From positions 1 to 64,000 of the forward strand of contig NZ_JAEACP010000004.1 in the NCBI RefSeq assembly GCF_015999335.1: a DNA stretch of 64,000 nt, written 5' to 3'. Source of the DNA: Tabrizicola soli (GTDB lineage: Bacteria; Pseudomonadota; Alphaproteobacteria; Rhodobacterales; Rhodobacteraceae). Position 1 is the first letter of the stretch; each line of letters begins with the position of its first letter. A model generated the notes under the pieces. The model worked only from the letters and a program-made list of their open reading frames with translations, was not told the origin of the DNA and did not search any database. Below are positions 44,465 to 54,145 of this stretch, one piece after another. A program made the position numbers and the translations under genes.

Positions 44465-46674
44465 AGCTTGCTGTCCTTGATTGGGGCGAAATTATTCCGT
44501 GCGGCAGGAACCTGGGTGCGCGTGCCCGACTGGGCGGGCGGTTGAGCGACGCGGTGGGCAGGTGTCTGGCCTGTTCGATCCATGACACCACCCGGGGCGG
44601 CGGTCGGTCCCGAGATCGGCTCTGGTCGGATTGCGACCTGGCTCAGCCGATCAGCCTGTCGCTCGAGGGCCTCGATGGTGCGGAAGCCGGACGGGGAGTT
44701 GGGATCGGTGAGGAAGCCAGATTCACGGACCCGGCGCGCCCTCGCCTCCAACAGGATATCATTGTGCAGTTCGCGCAATTTCGGATTGGCTTCCGCCGCA
44801 TCTTTCTTGATATCGAGGACCTCTTCGAGGTTGAGATCGTTGAAGGCGGTCATGGTCATATTTGCCTCGATCACATCACGATGTCCTTCTGCTGTGATGA
44901 CGACACGTTGAAGGAAATCCGGATCGATGTGGACGGTCGCCTTCTTCGACTGGCCCGCCGCAAAGCGCTGCAAGGCAGTGGAATTGAACGGGATGCCGAA
45001 GGGATTAACCCCTTCCGAGGTCGTACTCATCACGCGTTTCACGCCGAGATGCAGGCAACGGTCGCGCGCCGAAGGCACCTCGATCCCACCATAGGATCGG
45101 GAGATCTCCTCGAACTTTTGCAGAGGCGTAGCCCCGAACATGCCGGTACCCCGATGAGGCCGGAAGGGATGTTCGTCGACGAGAAAACGGGTGATGAAGC
45201 CGTAGAGCGCATCATGTGTGATCTCCGCCGAGGCCTTGGGGTCATAGCCTTCCAGTTCACCTGGGCGGCTGCCGGTGTAACCAGGCAGAAAGTTCAGCAC
45301 CTTCCATTGGATTGGACCGAACGTGCGCTCCACAAAGGGCTTGTCGGTGGCGTGATAGATCCGACCGGTCAAGACGATCGCTCCGATACCGAGTTCGGAA
45401 CCGTAAACGGTGCTATTGCGAATTGCGGTCCCGTTGTCAGCCGAGGTCAGCAGCAGACCCGCAGGCGGTGCAGGGTCATTCTTGCAGCCATAACGGATCC
45501 TTTCCTTCGTCTTGTCCCGCGTCGCCATCCGCAGCAGGGCATGGCTGTGATCAGCATCAGCGCTTTCGGCGATGATCCAGGCCAAGGGCAGGCGCGTCGC
45601 GATATCGACCATAAAATGGAGCCAGAGCCGGCGGATTTCGTTATTTTCAAGCGCCTCTCCCTCCTTGGCGGGGTCGATATTGCGAGCGCAGAGTGCACCC
45701 TTCCCGTCGGTGAAAATCGACAGGTAGGTCTGGTCGATCTCGGCCTTTTCGCCATACATGAGGGCCCGGACATCTGTGGAACCTGCACCCTTCAGGTTTG
45801 CGCCTTGGCGCGTACCACTGCGACCAAGCGCAATGACGACATGCGACATCGCCTTGATCCGGGTGCGGATGGAAGTGATCGAGGGAAAGGTGAAGCCGCG
45901 CGCAAGCTCCGCTGGGGGCACCTGGAACTCCGCCCGCGCGGCCCCCACAAGCGGGCCCAATTTCGGCTTTGTCACTTTAAGCCAGTTTTCCATGACGTAG
46001 GCGATAAACTTCTCCTGGAATGTGCTCATCCTGCGACGGGCCGCACCTTGCGGCCCCTTCTTGTGATCGCAGTCGAGAAGCGCAACCGGATTGCGCCCGT
46101 ACTTGAGGTATAGGTCGACATACTTCCGGAGGGTCTTTCCCTGTGGCCAGTCGAAGCCGGTTGTGACCCGTCCGCCACGTGTCGTCCCCAAGACGTCATC
46201 ACCCTGGGCGAAGGTGCGGGCACGGCGCATGAGCTCTTTGCGAACCGGGCCATTGGTGCCCGTGCGGGCGTTCCGGCTCATGGCCCGCTGGGTGAGTTTC
46301 CACCCTTCCTCCTCCATCTCCAGGATCGCGAGCACCACCGCCAAGCGGGCAAACACGATATCCTGCTGCTCCGAGGGCAGCTGATCGAAATGCTCATAGC
46401 CGCCCGTGTAGGCGAGAAGTGCTTTGCGCTTCTCCTCCTCGGCAGGCTTGGTGACTTTACAGCTTCCTTGCCGGATTGCTTCTTCGATCCGGGAGAAGGA
46501 AAGCGTCAGACATTCCCCGTCCTCCTGCCCCTCCACGGCATAGCCATCCCGATCCAGGCCGGTCACCCGCCAGGGGCGACCGTCAAGGATAAGGCTGGAC
46601 CCCACGGGATATTGAAGAGCGGTGCGGTACTCATCCGGCGAACTGCACCCGGGATTGAAGATTGATGACGGCAT
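44461..46674 (-). CDS. tniA: TniA/TnsB-like DDE transposase
   Basis: A 737-residue transposase of the Mu/TnsB/TniA type. N-terminal DNA-binding regions are followed by an RNase H-fold core with catalytic D314 (EIDQTYL), D413 (TSADNGTAI) and E449 (KPFVERTFG); the 35-residue D-to-E spacing is classical. A Mu-transposase C-terminal beta region and a flexible proline-rich tail complete it. It joins the 3' ends of the element to the target. The start overlaps the TnsA-like gene by 44 bases. The catalytic triad is complete, so the protein may be functional. Confidence 0.9.
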   Translation of the reverse strand: MPSSIFNPGCSSPDEYRTALQYPVGSSLILDGRPWRVTGLDRDGYAVEGQEDGECLTLSFSRIEEAIRQGSCKVTKPAEEEKRKALLAYTGGYEHFDQLPSEQQDIVFARLAVVLAILEMEEEGWKLTQRAMSRNARTGTNGPVRKELMRRARTFAQGDDVLGTTRGGRVTTGFDWPQGKTLRKYVDLYLKYGRNPVALLDCDHKKGPQGAARRRMSTFQEKFIAYVMENWLKVTKPKLGPLVGAARAEFQVPPAELARGFTFPSITSIRTRIKAMSHVVIALGRSGTRQGANLKGAGSTDVRALMYGEKAEIDQTYLSIFTDGKGALCARNIDPAKEGEALENNEIRRLWLHFMVDIATRLPLAWIIAESADADHSHALLRMATRDKTKERIRYGCKNDPAPPAGLLLTSADNGTAIRNSTVYGSELGIGAIVLTGRIYHATDKPFVERTFGPIQWKVLNFLPGYTGSRPGELEGYDPKASAEITHDALYGFITRFLVDEHPFRPHRGTGMFGATPLQKFEEISRSYGGIEVPSARDRCLHLGVKRVMSTTSEGVNPFGIPFNSTALQRFAAGQSKKATVHIDPDFLQRVVITAEGHRDVIEANMTMTAFNDLNLEEVLDIKKDAAEANPKLRELHNDILLEARARRVRESGFLTDPNSPSGFRTIEALERQADRLSQVAIRPEPISGPTAAPGGVMDRTGQTPAHRVAQPPAQSGTRTQVPAARNNFAPIKDSKL

Positions 46675-47409
46675 GCCAGTCGGCCCAGAGAATGCGCCGG
46701 CCGATCAGCCGCATGGCCGCCTGCCAAGCCGTCGCCGGCAGCAGGTCGCACTGGGCGATGAGATCCTTCAGGAGCCAGTAGTTCCCCGCCCGTGCGACGG
46801 CCTCGACATGCGCGTCGGCCGACTGATCCCGGTTCCGGTTGAGGTACCAGATGCGGCGCAGGTTGTCGCAGTACGGCCGGGAATAATGGTCGGCATTCAC
46901 CACCACGGCATCATCGGCGAAGTCAGCCGGGATGGCCTGGAAGATGTCGTCGATTTCGTCCTGCGTCGAAGCCTTGCCGAGACTCCAACCATGCGCACGA
47001 AGATGGCGCGCCGGAAGCCGTCACGGAAGGTGATGCGTAAGTCGAAATGGTGGTCCCGGTTTTTTCGGCTGCGCCGGCACCGGTACGTGATCGCAGGAAG
47101 CTGGACCTCCAGCCCATGAAGGTCTGGATGGAGTAGCGCCTCCAGCGCGGCGGCGGATTCCGCCTCGCTGTCGAAGTGGTAAACCTGGGGCACTCCATCG
47201 GTCGCGAGCGTGCAAGCAGTGAAGGACACCTTGCGGGCAGTGTTGCTGCGGATCAGCGGGTTGCGGGCACCGGCGAAAGGCAGGACACCATGGATGGGCG
47301 CGACATTGAGCGCTCCCTCCTTGCCTTTCTTCTTGCCCTTCCGCGAAGATTCCGGGCCCAGGTCCGGCCCCCAGGAAGGGTCGCAGTTTTTGTCGTGGTC
47401 TTCAGACAT
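46631..47409 (-). pseudogene. TnsA-like endonuclease gene with a one-base frameshift
   Basis: The first frame (from ATG 47409, with AGGAG upstream) encodes about 135 residues resembling TnsA: YHFDSEAESAAALEAL (catalytic Glu segment), LEVQLPAITYRC and HHFDLRITFRDGFRRAIFVR (Asp strand). The usual catalytic Lys position appears as Arg. Near 46993 the reading frame shifts; the sequence continues naturally one frame over as GWSLGKASTQDEIDDIFQAIPADF to a stop at 46631. Restoring one base would give about 259 residues. The 5' cleavage partner of the transposase is therefore broken as sequenced. Confidence 0.75.
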
Positions 47410-47667
47410 GGGTCTCCTGTCCCGGACATTCCTTGCCCGGGGTGTGGGGGTGAACAGGGTGGGTGTGGAAAACCCGAGCGGTTCGTCAGCGACTCCGCTC
47501 GGCGCAATGGCGTTCTGGGCTGGCTCCGGCTCAGACAGAGCCTTTGGGCATTATGATGCAGATCCTCCTTGGTTGTGCGCGCTGGCGCCGGGTTTCTGTC
47601 TGGACAGTTTCCGTCGGGGACCCGAAAATCCTCAGAAAAAACATTGAGAAAATTTCGCGCCCGGGCG

Positions 47668-47691
47668 GAAAAATAAAAAGGCTTATTTTTC
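47668..47691. repeat. AT-rich inverted repeat
   Basis: GAAAAATAA (47668-47676) and TTATTTTTC (47683-47691) are perfect 9-bp arms around a 6-base loop. It lies in the 418-bp gap between the AAA+ gene and the TnsA-like gene, which otherwise has no gene. It could be a weak terminator for the AAA+ gene or part of a transposon end. Confidence 0.5.
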
Positions 47692-47738
47692 TGCAGGTTA
47701 TCTGAGTTCTTCGGCGACCGATGCTCTTGGGGGCAGAG

Positions 47739-47747
47739 TTATCCACA
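47739..47747 (+). promoter_or_regulatory. Consensus DnaA box
   Basis: TTATCCACA matches the DnaA box exactly, beside the AT-rich repeat at 47668-47691. It is a single copy, so it does not by itself define an origin. Confidence 0.4.
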
Positions 47748-47827
47748 GAAAAATCCAGGGGAAGAGCTCAGAGAGTGCGACGATAGCGCATGGCCGGGCA
47801 GGCATTTCACCCGGTTGCCGCGCTCGC

Positions 47828-48927
47828 TCAGTTCAGGAGCGGCCGTCCCTGCATCCAGTCCGCAACTTCCAGCAGACGCATTATCGTCCGCAGGTCTGGC
47901 ACCCGATCCCGCCCCCCCCCGAGCGCTCCAGGGCAGTGCAGATTGCCTCGATGGACAGATCCGATAGGCCGCGACGCAGGCCCTCGCGCGACGCGAAGGC
48001 CTTGAGGTCCCGGATCGTCGGTCGTTCAAGCCGGATCGGCGGACAGCGGCTGAGCAAGGGGGCCGGCAGGCTCGGCCAATCGTTTGACGCCAGGATCCAG
48101 CTGATCCAGCTCATGTCGAACCCGACTTCGAAATAGGGGCAGGACCAGTTCCGGGCAGATATCGGTTCGAGCAGCGGCAACATGGCGTCGGTCAGGGAAT
48201 AGGTCTGCCCCTTGATCGACGTGACGCTGCCCGCTTTCTCGATCTCGTCCAAGACCACCGGGTTTGCAACTCCCTCGGCGATGAGCAAGTTAACCAGGCG
48301 GCCCGGGGCGGCGTTGCCCCAGCCACGTTGGCTGCCGACTAGGCCAAAACTGGCGCTGTCCACTGTGGCTTCGGTGACCATTCCGGGCACTCCAAGCCTC
48401 CGTGCAAGTGATCTCGCCCAGTGGCTCTTGCCAATCCCTGGCGGGCCATCGAGCAGCATTGCCCCGAACCGGGCCGCAGGAACTTCAGACTGCGCCGACC
48501 GACGCAAGCCGTGCCAGGCCTGTTCGGTGGCGCGCCCCATCCAGGGCATCTCGGCATGCAACTCTGCTGCAATCTCATCCGCTCGATGTTCTGGAGAGAG
48601 CACAACGAGGTCCACGCCACCGCGCAGCACCTCGAGCCGCTTCCCGTCCTCGGACTTGAGCCTCGTCAGGGGCGAGCGCTCGTCGATGCGGGCCCTGATC
48701 CGCTCGGCACGGCGCGCTATCCGTTTCTGAGCAGGATAAGGGATATCGAAGTTGTCCGCTGGCTCCTCGGGGAGGTCCGCTTCATCCGTTGTGCCCACTG
48801 CAGACGGAACCTCCTGAGACACTTTACGGGCGTCGAGGCGACGCCAATGTCTGGACAGACGATCCTCGATCCGTTTCTTGAGTCCGGGATCAGGGAAGGT
48901 GGCGTGGATGAGGGGGATACGAAGCAT
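47828..48927 (-). CDS. Lon-like AAA+ ATPase, frameshifted at a G9 tract
   Basis: An AAA+ protein with Walker A GPPGIGKS (161-168), Walker B VVLDEIE (224-230), sensor-1 ILASND and arginine-finger-like LLSRC, resembling the Lon ATPase module without a protease domain. The ATG at 48927 has AAGGA eight bases upstream. The frame as written ends at 47881 after a nine-G run (47912-47920 on the plus strand as C). One frame over it continues naturally as RDRVPDLRTIMRLLEVADW to a stop at 47828, so a one-base loss in the tract truncates about 28 residues. It is next to the Tn7-like genes; its role is unknown. Confidence 0.75.
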
Positions 48928-49053
48928 CTGTGTTTCCTTGGATATGGATATTGAAAGCCTCCGAGCGGCGGGCACCCGTGGGCGGAGGGGACGAAGTCGA
49001 TGGGTAAGCGTGCCAACAGCGCCGAAGCGTCATGGGTGCTGGCGACGAATTCC

Positions 49054-49423
49054 CTATCGGGACGACCAGGGTTCGTGCTGGTCCGTCACGCGAATGATGG
49101 CGCCCTCCGCGCCAAGGGATGTCAGTCGAAACAGAAGACGGCGCCCTCTTCCTGCAATCCCGCAGGGACCGGCCAGACCGGCCAATCCACTCTCGAATGC
49201 CCCGAGGAAACCCCGGGCATGGCATCCGACTGCAGCCACATGAGGACGGTGAAGTTGCCGTCGACGATCAGGACGGGTCGACCCCGGGCAACGGCTCCCC
49301 CTCGATCGGGGATACCAATCCATCCTGTGGAAGAGGGTAGGCACCCCTGACGATACGGCCATGAATGGGCCTTTGGCCTGGGGCTTCACCGCGCTCCTTG
49401 GCCCGATCTGTGTCTTGCGGCAT
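49054..49423 (-). pseudogene. Small unknown gene with two one-base frameshifts
   Basis: From ATG 49423 a frame encodes MPQDTDRAKERGEAPGQRP and goes on to about 49280. After one missing base (near a CCC/GGGG junction) it continues as RGRPVLIVDGNFTVLMWLQ to EEGAVFCF, and after a second missing base (a T run near 49126) as RLTSLGAEGAIIRVTDQHE to a TAG at 49054. Each piece looks protein-like only when joined, giving about 124 residues. I do not recognise the family. It is directly upstream of the AAA+ gene on the same strand and probably belongs with it. Confidence 0.5.
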
Positions 49424-49993
49424 CTGGACATCCTGTGTTGCCGCCCGCTGAGCGCCGAGCAGAAGGGTACCCCTCCCGGCCGCCGTCGTGAGGCGTGATT
49501 CCTTGGGCGCCGATGTGGATCGCATCGAAGAAATAGAGTAGAATCAATAGTTTAGCGAAAAAATGATTCCGCGCTTGCCCTCGGCGGTGTCGCGCGACGG
49601 CCTTCTGGCCCCTGAAATCGGGGGCCAAGTGTCGGCAACCGGCGCGATGCAGCTTGGCCTTCCAGTGTCGTTCCTCCCAAGCAGAACGCACCGCGCGGGG
49701 CTATCGCGTCCAATGTAGCCAGGGTCTTGGCTGCACAGTCGGATGAAGCCGACCCTCGGCTGAGCGCCCCACCCCGAACCGATCACGAGCAGCAGCACCG
49801 TGCGCGAAAAAACGTGGGGTGCTTCCAAGGTAACACGCATCTGGCGGAGCTGGTTGGATGCGGCAGATTGTCGCGGCTCGCAGTTTTGGGCTTTCCTCAG
49901 CGTCAGGGGCCGTGCCCGCAATGGGAGCTCCCGACCCGATTGCTATCCCCGCCTCCATCCGGTTCAATGGCCTCCTAATTGAGGAGACCCGCT
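49424..49993. other. Intergenic region upstream of hsdM
   Basis: These 570 bases between the minus-strand small gene and hsdM show no convincing gene. An AT-rich stretch at about 49530-49570 could hold promoters. A 7-bp hairpin (TGGCCCC 49606-49612, GGGGCCA 49621-49627) is also present. It probably contains the divergent promoters for the restriction locus and the AAA+ unit. Confidence 0.4.
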
Positions 49994-51828
49994 TTGAACC
50001 AGCAAGCCCTTTCGTCCTTCCTCTGGTCCGTGGCCGACCTCCTGCGTGGCGATTACAAGCAGGCCGACTACGGCAAGGTCATCCTGCCCTTCACGTCCTG
50101 CGCCGCCTCGACTGTGTGCTGGGGCCGACCAAGGACGCGGTGCTGGAGGAGCTGGTTACGCGGCAGGCGAAGGGGATGAACCCGGAGCCCTTCCTGCTCC
50201 GCAAGGCCGGGCAGACCTTCTACAACACCTCCCGCCTCGACATGAAGCGGCTGATGGGTGACCAGGACAACATCGCCGCCAATCTCTACACCTACGTCCA
50301 GGCCTTCTCCCCCGCCGTCAGGGACATCTTCGAGCGCTTCGAGTTCTCTGCCCAGGTCGACCGGCTGTCCAAGGCCGGGCTCCTCTATCAGGTCACCGAG
50401 AAGTTCACCCAGATCGACCTGCACCCTACCCGTGTCGACAACCACCAGATGGGCCTGGTCTTCGAGGAACTCATCCGCCGCTTCGCCGAACTCTCGAACG
50501 AGACCGCAGGGGAGCACTTCACCCCCCGCGAGGTCATCCGCCTGATGGTCAACCTCCTCTTCGTCGAGGATGACGACGTCCTGTCGAAGCCCGGCGTGGT
50601 GCGCACGATCTATGACCCGACGGCGGGCACCGGGGGGATGCTCTCGGTGGCTGGGGAATACCTCACTGAACACAACCCCGCCGCCTCGCTGGTCATGTTC
50701 GGGCAGGAGCTCAACCCGGAGTCCTACGCGATCTGCAAGGCCGACATGCTGATCAAGGGGCAGGACGTCTCGAACATCATCTTCGGCAACACGCTCTCGG
50801 ACGACGGCCACCCCGCGCAGAAGTTCGACTACATGCTGTCGAACCCACCCTTCGGCGTCGAATGGAAGAAGGTGGAAAAGGCCGTCCGCGACGAGCATAC
50901 CCGCCAGGGTTTCAATGGGCGCTTCGGTCCCGGTCTCCCGCGCGTCTCGGATGGCTCGCTCCTCTTCCTCATGCACCTTTTGTCCAAGATGCGCCCGGCG
51001 GTGGACGGCGGCAGCCGCTTCGGCATCGTCCTGAACGGCTCGCCCCTCTTCACCGGGGGCGCGGGGTCGGGCGAGTCGGAAATCCGCCGCTATGTGCTGG
51101 AGAACGACCTGGTCGAGGCGATCATCGCCCTGCCCACCGACATGTTCTACAACACGGGCATCGCGACCTATGTCTGGGTCCTGTCCAACCGCAAGCCCGC
51201 CCACCGCCGGGGACAGGTCCAGCTGATCGACGGGTCGCACTTCTGGCAGAAGATGCGCAAGTCGCTGGGCTCCAAGCGGAAAGAGATGGGCGATGCCGAC
51301 ATCGCCACCGTGACGCGGCTCTTCGGCGGGTTCCACACGGCGCAGCTGGCCCGGGTCTTCGATGCCGACGGCAAGGAACTGGCCAAGCATGTCGTCCTGG
51401 CCGGTGAGACCCCGCCCGCGGCCCCGGAAGGGGGCCGCGTGAAGCTGGCTCCCCTGGCCCGCATCTTCCCGAACGAGGCCTTCGGCTACCGTCAGATCAC
51501 CGTGGAGCGGCCCCTGAAGGACACCGCAGGTCGCGTGGTGTTGGGGGAACGCGGCAAACAAAAGGGCAAACCGCAGCCCGACAGCGCTCTGCGGGATACC
51601 GAGACGGTGCCCCTGGGCGAGGACGTGGTGGCCTACTTCCGGCGCGAGGTGCTGCCCCATGCGCCCGATGCCTGGATCGATGAAGAGAAGACCAAGGTCG
51701 GCTACGAGATCCCGTTCAACCGGCATTTCTACGTCTTCGAACCGCCCCGCCCGCTGGAGGAGATCGACGCCGACCTGTCGCAGGTGACCGCGCGCATTCA
51801 GCGGATGCTGACGGAGTTGAGCGCATGA
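49994..51828 (+). CDS. hsdM: Type I restriction-modification methyltransferase HsdM (frameshifted near N-terminus)
   Basis: The N6-adenine methyltransferase subunit of a type I system. The SAM-binding [10 protein letters not shown] and catalytic NPPFG motifs are clear, as is the HsdM N-terminal domain ([21 protein letters not shown]). It starts best at TTG 49994 with GGAG seven bases upstream. At about 50092 the frame shifts: VILPFT is followed out of frame by [11 protein letters not shown], where homologues read ILPFTVLRRLD, so one C of an expected CC is missing. Restored, it is 611 residues. As written the main open part begins after the shift, so activity depends on whether the loss is real. 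It overlaps hsdS by four bases. Confidence 0.85.
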
Positions 51829-53189
51829 GGCGCTATCCGGCCTACAAGGACTCCGGGGTGGAGTGGTTGGCGGAGGTGCCGGAGGGGTGGGTCATGAAGC
51901 GTCTGCGCTTTGCAGCCACCCTGAACCCATCCAAATCCGAACTGGCGGATCTTGATCGTGCCGAGGAAGTCTCCTTCATCCCGATGGAGGCAGTTGGCGA
52001 GAATGGCGAACTCGACACAAGCAGAACGCGGCCAATTGCCGAGGTAGAGACGGGCTATACCTACCTTCGGAATGGCGACATGACCTTCGCGAAGATCACG
52101 CCCTGCCTCGAGAACGGCAAGCGCGCGATGATGCGCGATCTGATCGGTGGGATAGGCTTCGGCACAACGGAACTGACGGTGCTGAGACCGCGTTCGGGGC
52201 AAACGACGACCGAATATCTCTTCTGGCTTTTGTCCTCCCCATCGTTTCGCAAGATTGGCGAAGCCTTCATGTACGGCGCGGGCGGACAGAAGCGCGTTCC
52301 CGATGACTTCGTGCGGGACTTTCCCGTAGCCCTCCCACCCCTCCCCGAACAAACCGCCATCGCGGCTTTCCTTGACCGGGAGACGGCCAAGATCGATGCG
52401 CTGGTGGCCGAGCAGCGGCGGTTGATCGAACTGTTGCGCGAAAAGCGGCAGGCCGTCATCAGCCACGCCGTCACCAAGGGCCTGAACCCCACCGCCCGCA
52501 TGAAGCCCTCGGGCATTGACTGGCTCGGCGACGCGCCGGAGGGGTGGGAGGTTCGCCCAATTAAGTCAGTTGCCAAACTCGCCGGCCGAATTGGATATCG
52601 TGGCTACACCACGGCAGACATCGTCAATGAAGGAGAGGGCGCTGTTACGCTGAGCCCTAGCAATATTCGAGCAGGCGTCGTGTCGTTTCGAGAAAGCACC
52701 TACATCAGCTGGACCAAGTATGAGGAGTCTCCTGAAATTCAACTGGCCCCGCATGATGTTGTTATGGTGAAGACAGGTTCAACATTTGGAGAGGTAGGAT
52801 ATATTGCTGACAGCAGCATTCCCGCCGCCACCATCAATCCGCAGCTCGTGATATTTAAGGAGATCGCGTGCCTGCCCGAATACCTGTTTCTTTCACTAAA
52901 CGCTGCCCACCTTCGTAGTTGCATAGAAGTGAGCAACACGGGCGGGACCATACCTACGATGACACAGGAAACGATTGGCAACTTTAGAGTGGCGCTCCCA
53001 TCACGCCCAGAACAGCAGATGGTCGTTGACCACGTAAGACAGGCAACGGGCAAACTCGACGCCCTCACCGCCACCGCCGAAACCGCCATCACCCTCCTGC
53101 AGGAACGCCGCGCCGCCCTCATCTCCGCCGCAGTCACCGGCAAGATCGACGTGCGCCACCTTGCGCCACAGGAGACGGAAGCCGCATGA
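51825..53189 (+). CDS. hsdS: Type I restriction specificity subunit HsdS
   Basis: A 454-residue S subunit with two target-recognition domains (about 10-180 and 230-400), each ended by a conserved helix: [26 protein letters not shown] and [27 protein letters not shown]. The family PEGW segments begin each half ([20 protein letters not shown]). The two domains recognise the two halves of a bipartite DNA site. The second domain (about 52560-53030) is visibly more AT-rich than its surroundings, a common sign of domain exchange. Confidence 0.93.
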   Translation: MRRYPAYKDSGVEWLAEVPEGWVMKRLRFAATLNPSKSELADLDRAEEVSFIPMEAVGENGELDTSRTRPIAEVETGYTYLRNGDMTFAKITPCLENGKRAMMRDLIGGIGFGTTELTVLRPRSGQTTTEYLFWLLSSPSFRKIGEAFMYGAGGQKRVPDDFVRDFPVALPPLPEQTAIAAFLDRETAKIDALVAEQRRLIELLREKRQAVISHAVTKGLNPTARMKPSGIDWLGDAPEGWEVRPIKSVAKLAGRIGYRGYTTADIVNEGEGAVTLSPSNIRAGVVSFRESTYISWTKYEESPEIQLAPHDVVMVKTGSTFGEVGYIADSSIPAATINPQLVIFKEIACLPEYLFLSLNAAHLRSCIEVSNTGGTIPTMTQETIGNFRVALPSRPEQQMVVDHVRQATGKLDALTATAETAITLLQERRAALISAAVTGKIDVRHLAPQETEAA

Positions 53190-54145
53190 ACGCCCTTGGT
53201 ATCGGAAAGCTCCGCCGTGTCGCCCTGCGCGAGGTCTGGAAGCATGAGGCCTATGACTTCACGCAGTGGCTGCAGGAGAACGTTGACGTCCTGAACGACG
53301 CGCTGTCCTTCAACCTAGTCAACGTCGACCGGGAACAGGCGGCAGGAGCCTTCAGCATCGATCTGGTGGCGGAGGATGAGAACGGTGGCAAGGTCATCAT
53401 CGAGAACCAGCTGGAGAAGAGCAACCACGACCACCTAGGCAAGCTGATCACCTACCTGACCGCCATGAACGCGCGGGCGGCGATCTGGATCGTCTCGGAA
53501 CCCCGGCCCGAACATGTGGCGGCGATGTCCTGGCTGAACGACAACTCCAGCGCGGATTTCTACCTCTTGAAGGTCGAGGCGGTGCAGATCGGCGACTCAG
53601 CCCCCGCCGCGCTGATGACGGTGATTGTCGGGCCTTCGGACGACAAGTCGAACGTCGCCCGCACGAACCGTGAGTTCGCCGCCCGCCATGACATCCGCCA
53701 TTCATGGTGGGTGCGGCTGCTGGAGCGGCCCGACAACAAGCTGCATGCCCATATCGCACCGGGGACGGTGTCATGGACTGGGACCAGTTCGGGCGTTCGC
53801 GGGCTGCAGCTCAACTACGTTGTCGGGCAGGACCTGTCCCGCGTCGAACTCTATCTCGACAGGGGCAAGGGTCTGGACGCGGAGAACAAGGCGATCTTCG
53901 ACCAGCTGATGGCGAACAGGGAGACCATTGAGGCGGCCTTTGGCGGGCCATTGGTCTGGGAGAGGCTGGACGGTCAGCGGTCCTGCCGCATCAAGGCTGA
54001 CGTGTCGGGCGGATACAGGTCACCCGAGGAAGAGTGGGACGGCATCCAGGCCAAGTTGGTCAACGCGATGAACCGCCTTGAAACCGCCCTTCGCCCGCAC
54101 CTGAAGACCCTTCGCTGCGTAACGGGTGAGGGAGTGAGCACTTGA
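53186..54145 (+). CDS. DUF4268 protein with PD-(D/E)xK-like N-terminus
   Basis: A 319-residue protein in the middle of the restriction operon. The N-terminal half has the arrangement D59..E73-N-Q75 (FSIDLVAEDENGGKVIIENQ, LEKSNHDHLGKLITYL), a PD-(D/E)xK-type fold with ExQ in place of ExK. The C-terminal half is DUF4268 (EFAARHDIRHSWWVRLLE..., RVELYLDRG). Its function is not established; an accessory nuclease or anti-phage role is inferred from context. It overlaps hsdS and hsdR by four bases each, so it is fully embedded in the operon. Confidence 0.85.
   Translation: MNALGIGKLRRVALREVWKHEAYDFTQWLQENVDVLNDALSFNLVNVDREQAAGAFSIDLVAEDENGGKVIIENQLEKSNHDHLGKLITYLTAMNARAAIWIVSEPRPEHVAAMSWLNDNSSADFYLLKVEAVQIGDSAPAALMTVIVGPSDDKSNVARTNREFAARHDIRHSWWVRLLERPDNKLHAHIAPGTVSWTGTSSGVRGLQLNYVVGQDLSRVELYLDRGKGLDAENKAIFDQLMANRETIEAAFGGPLVWERLDGQRSCRIKADVSGGYRSPEEEWDGIQAKLVNAMNRLETALRPHLKTLRCVTGEGVST

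Larger units (their letters stand above)
43416..47409 (-). mobile_element. Tn7/Tn5053-like transposition module (TniB, TniA, TnsA-like)
   Basis: Three overlapping minus-strand genes encode a TnsA-like nuclease (frameshifted), a TniA/TnsB-type DDE transposase and a TniB/TnsC-type ATPase, the core of Tn7-like transposons. The order and 4- to 44-base overlaps match a tnsABC operon. No TniQ/TnsD target selector follows TniB; instead a terminator and ABC-gene debris appear. I found no clear terminal inverted repeats or target duplication by eye, so element ends are not defined. Confidence 0.7.

Noticed and set aside
47668-47747. Possible replication origin (DnaA box plus AT-rich repeat)
   Set aside because: Only one DnaA box, no iterons and no replication initiator gene nearby.
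48976-49120. Further protein-like frame (VASTHDASALLARLPIDFVPSA) before the AAA+ gene
   Set aside because: Joining it to the small gene needs a shift of opposite sign, so it may be chance; left out of the gene call.
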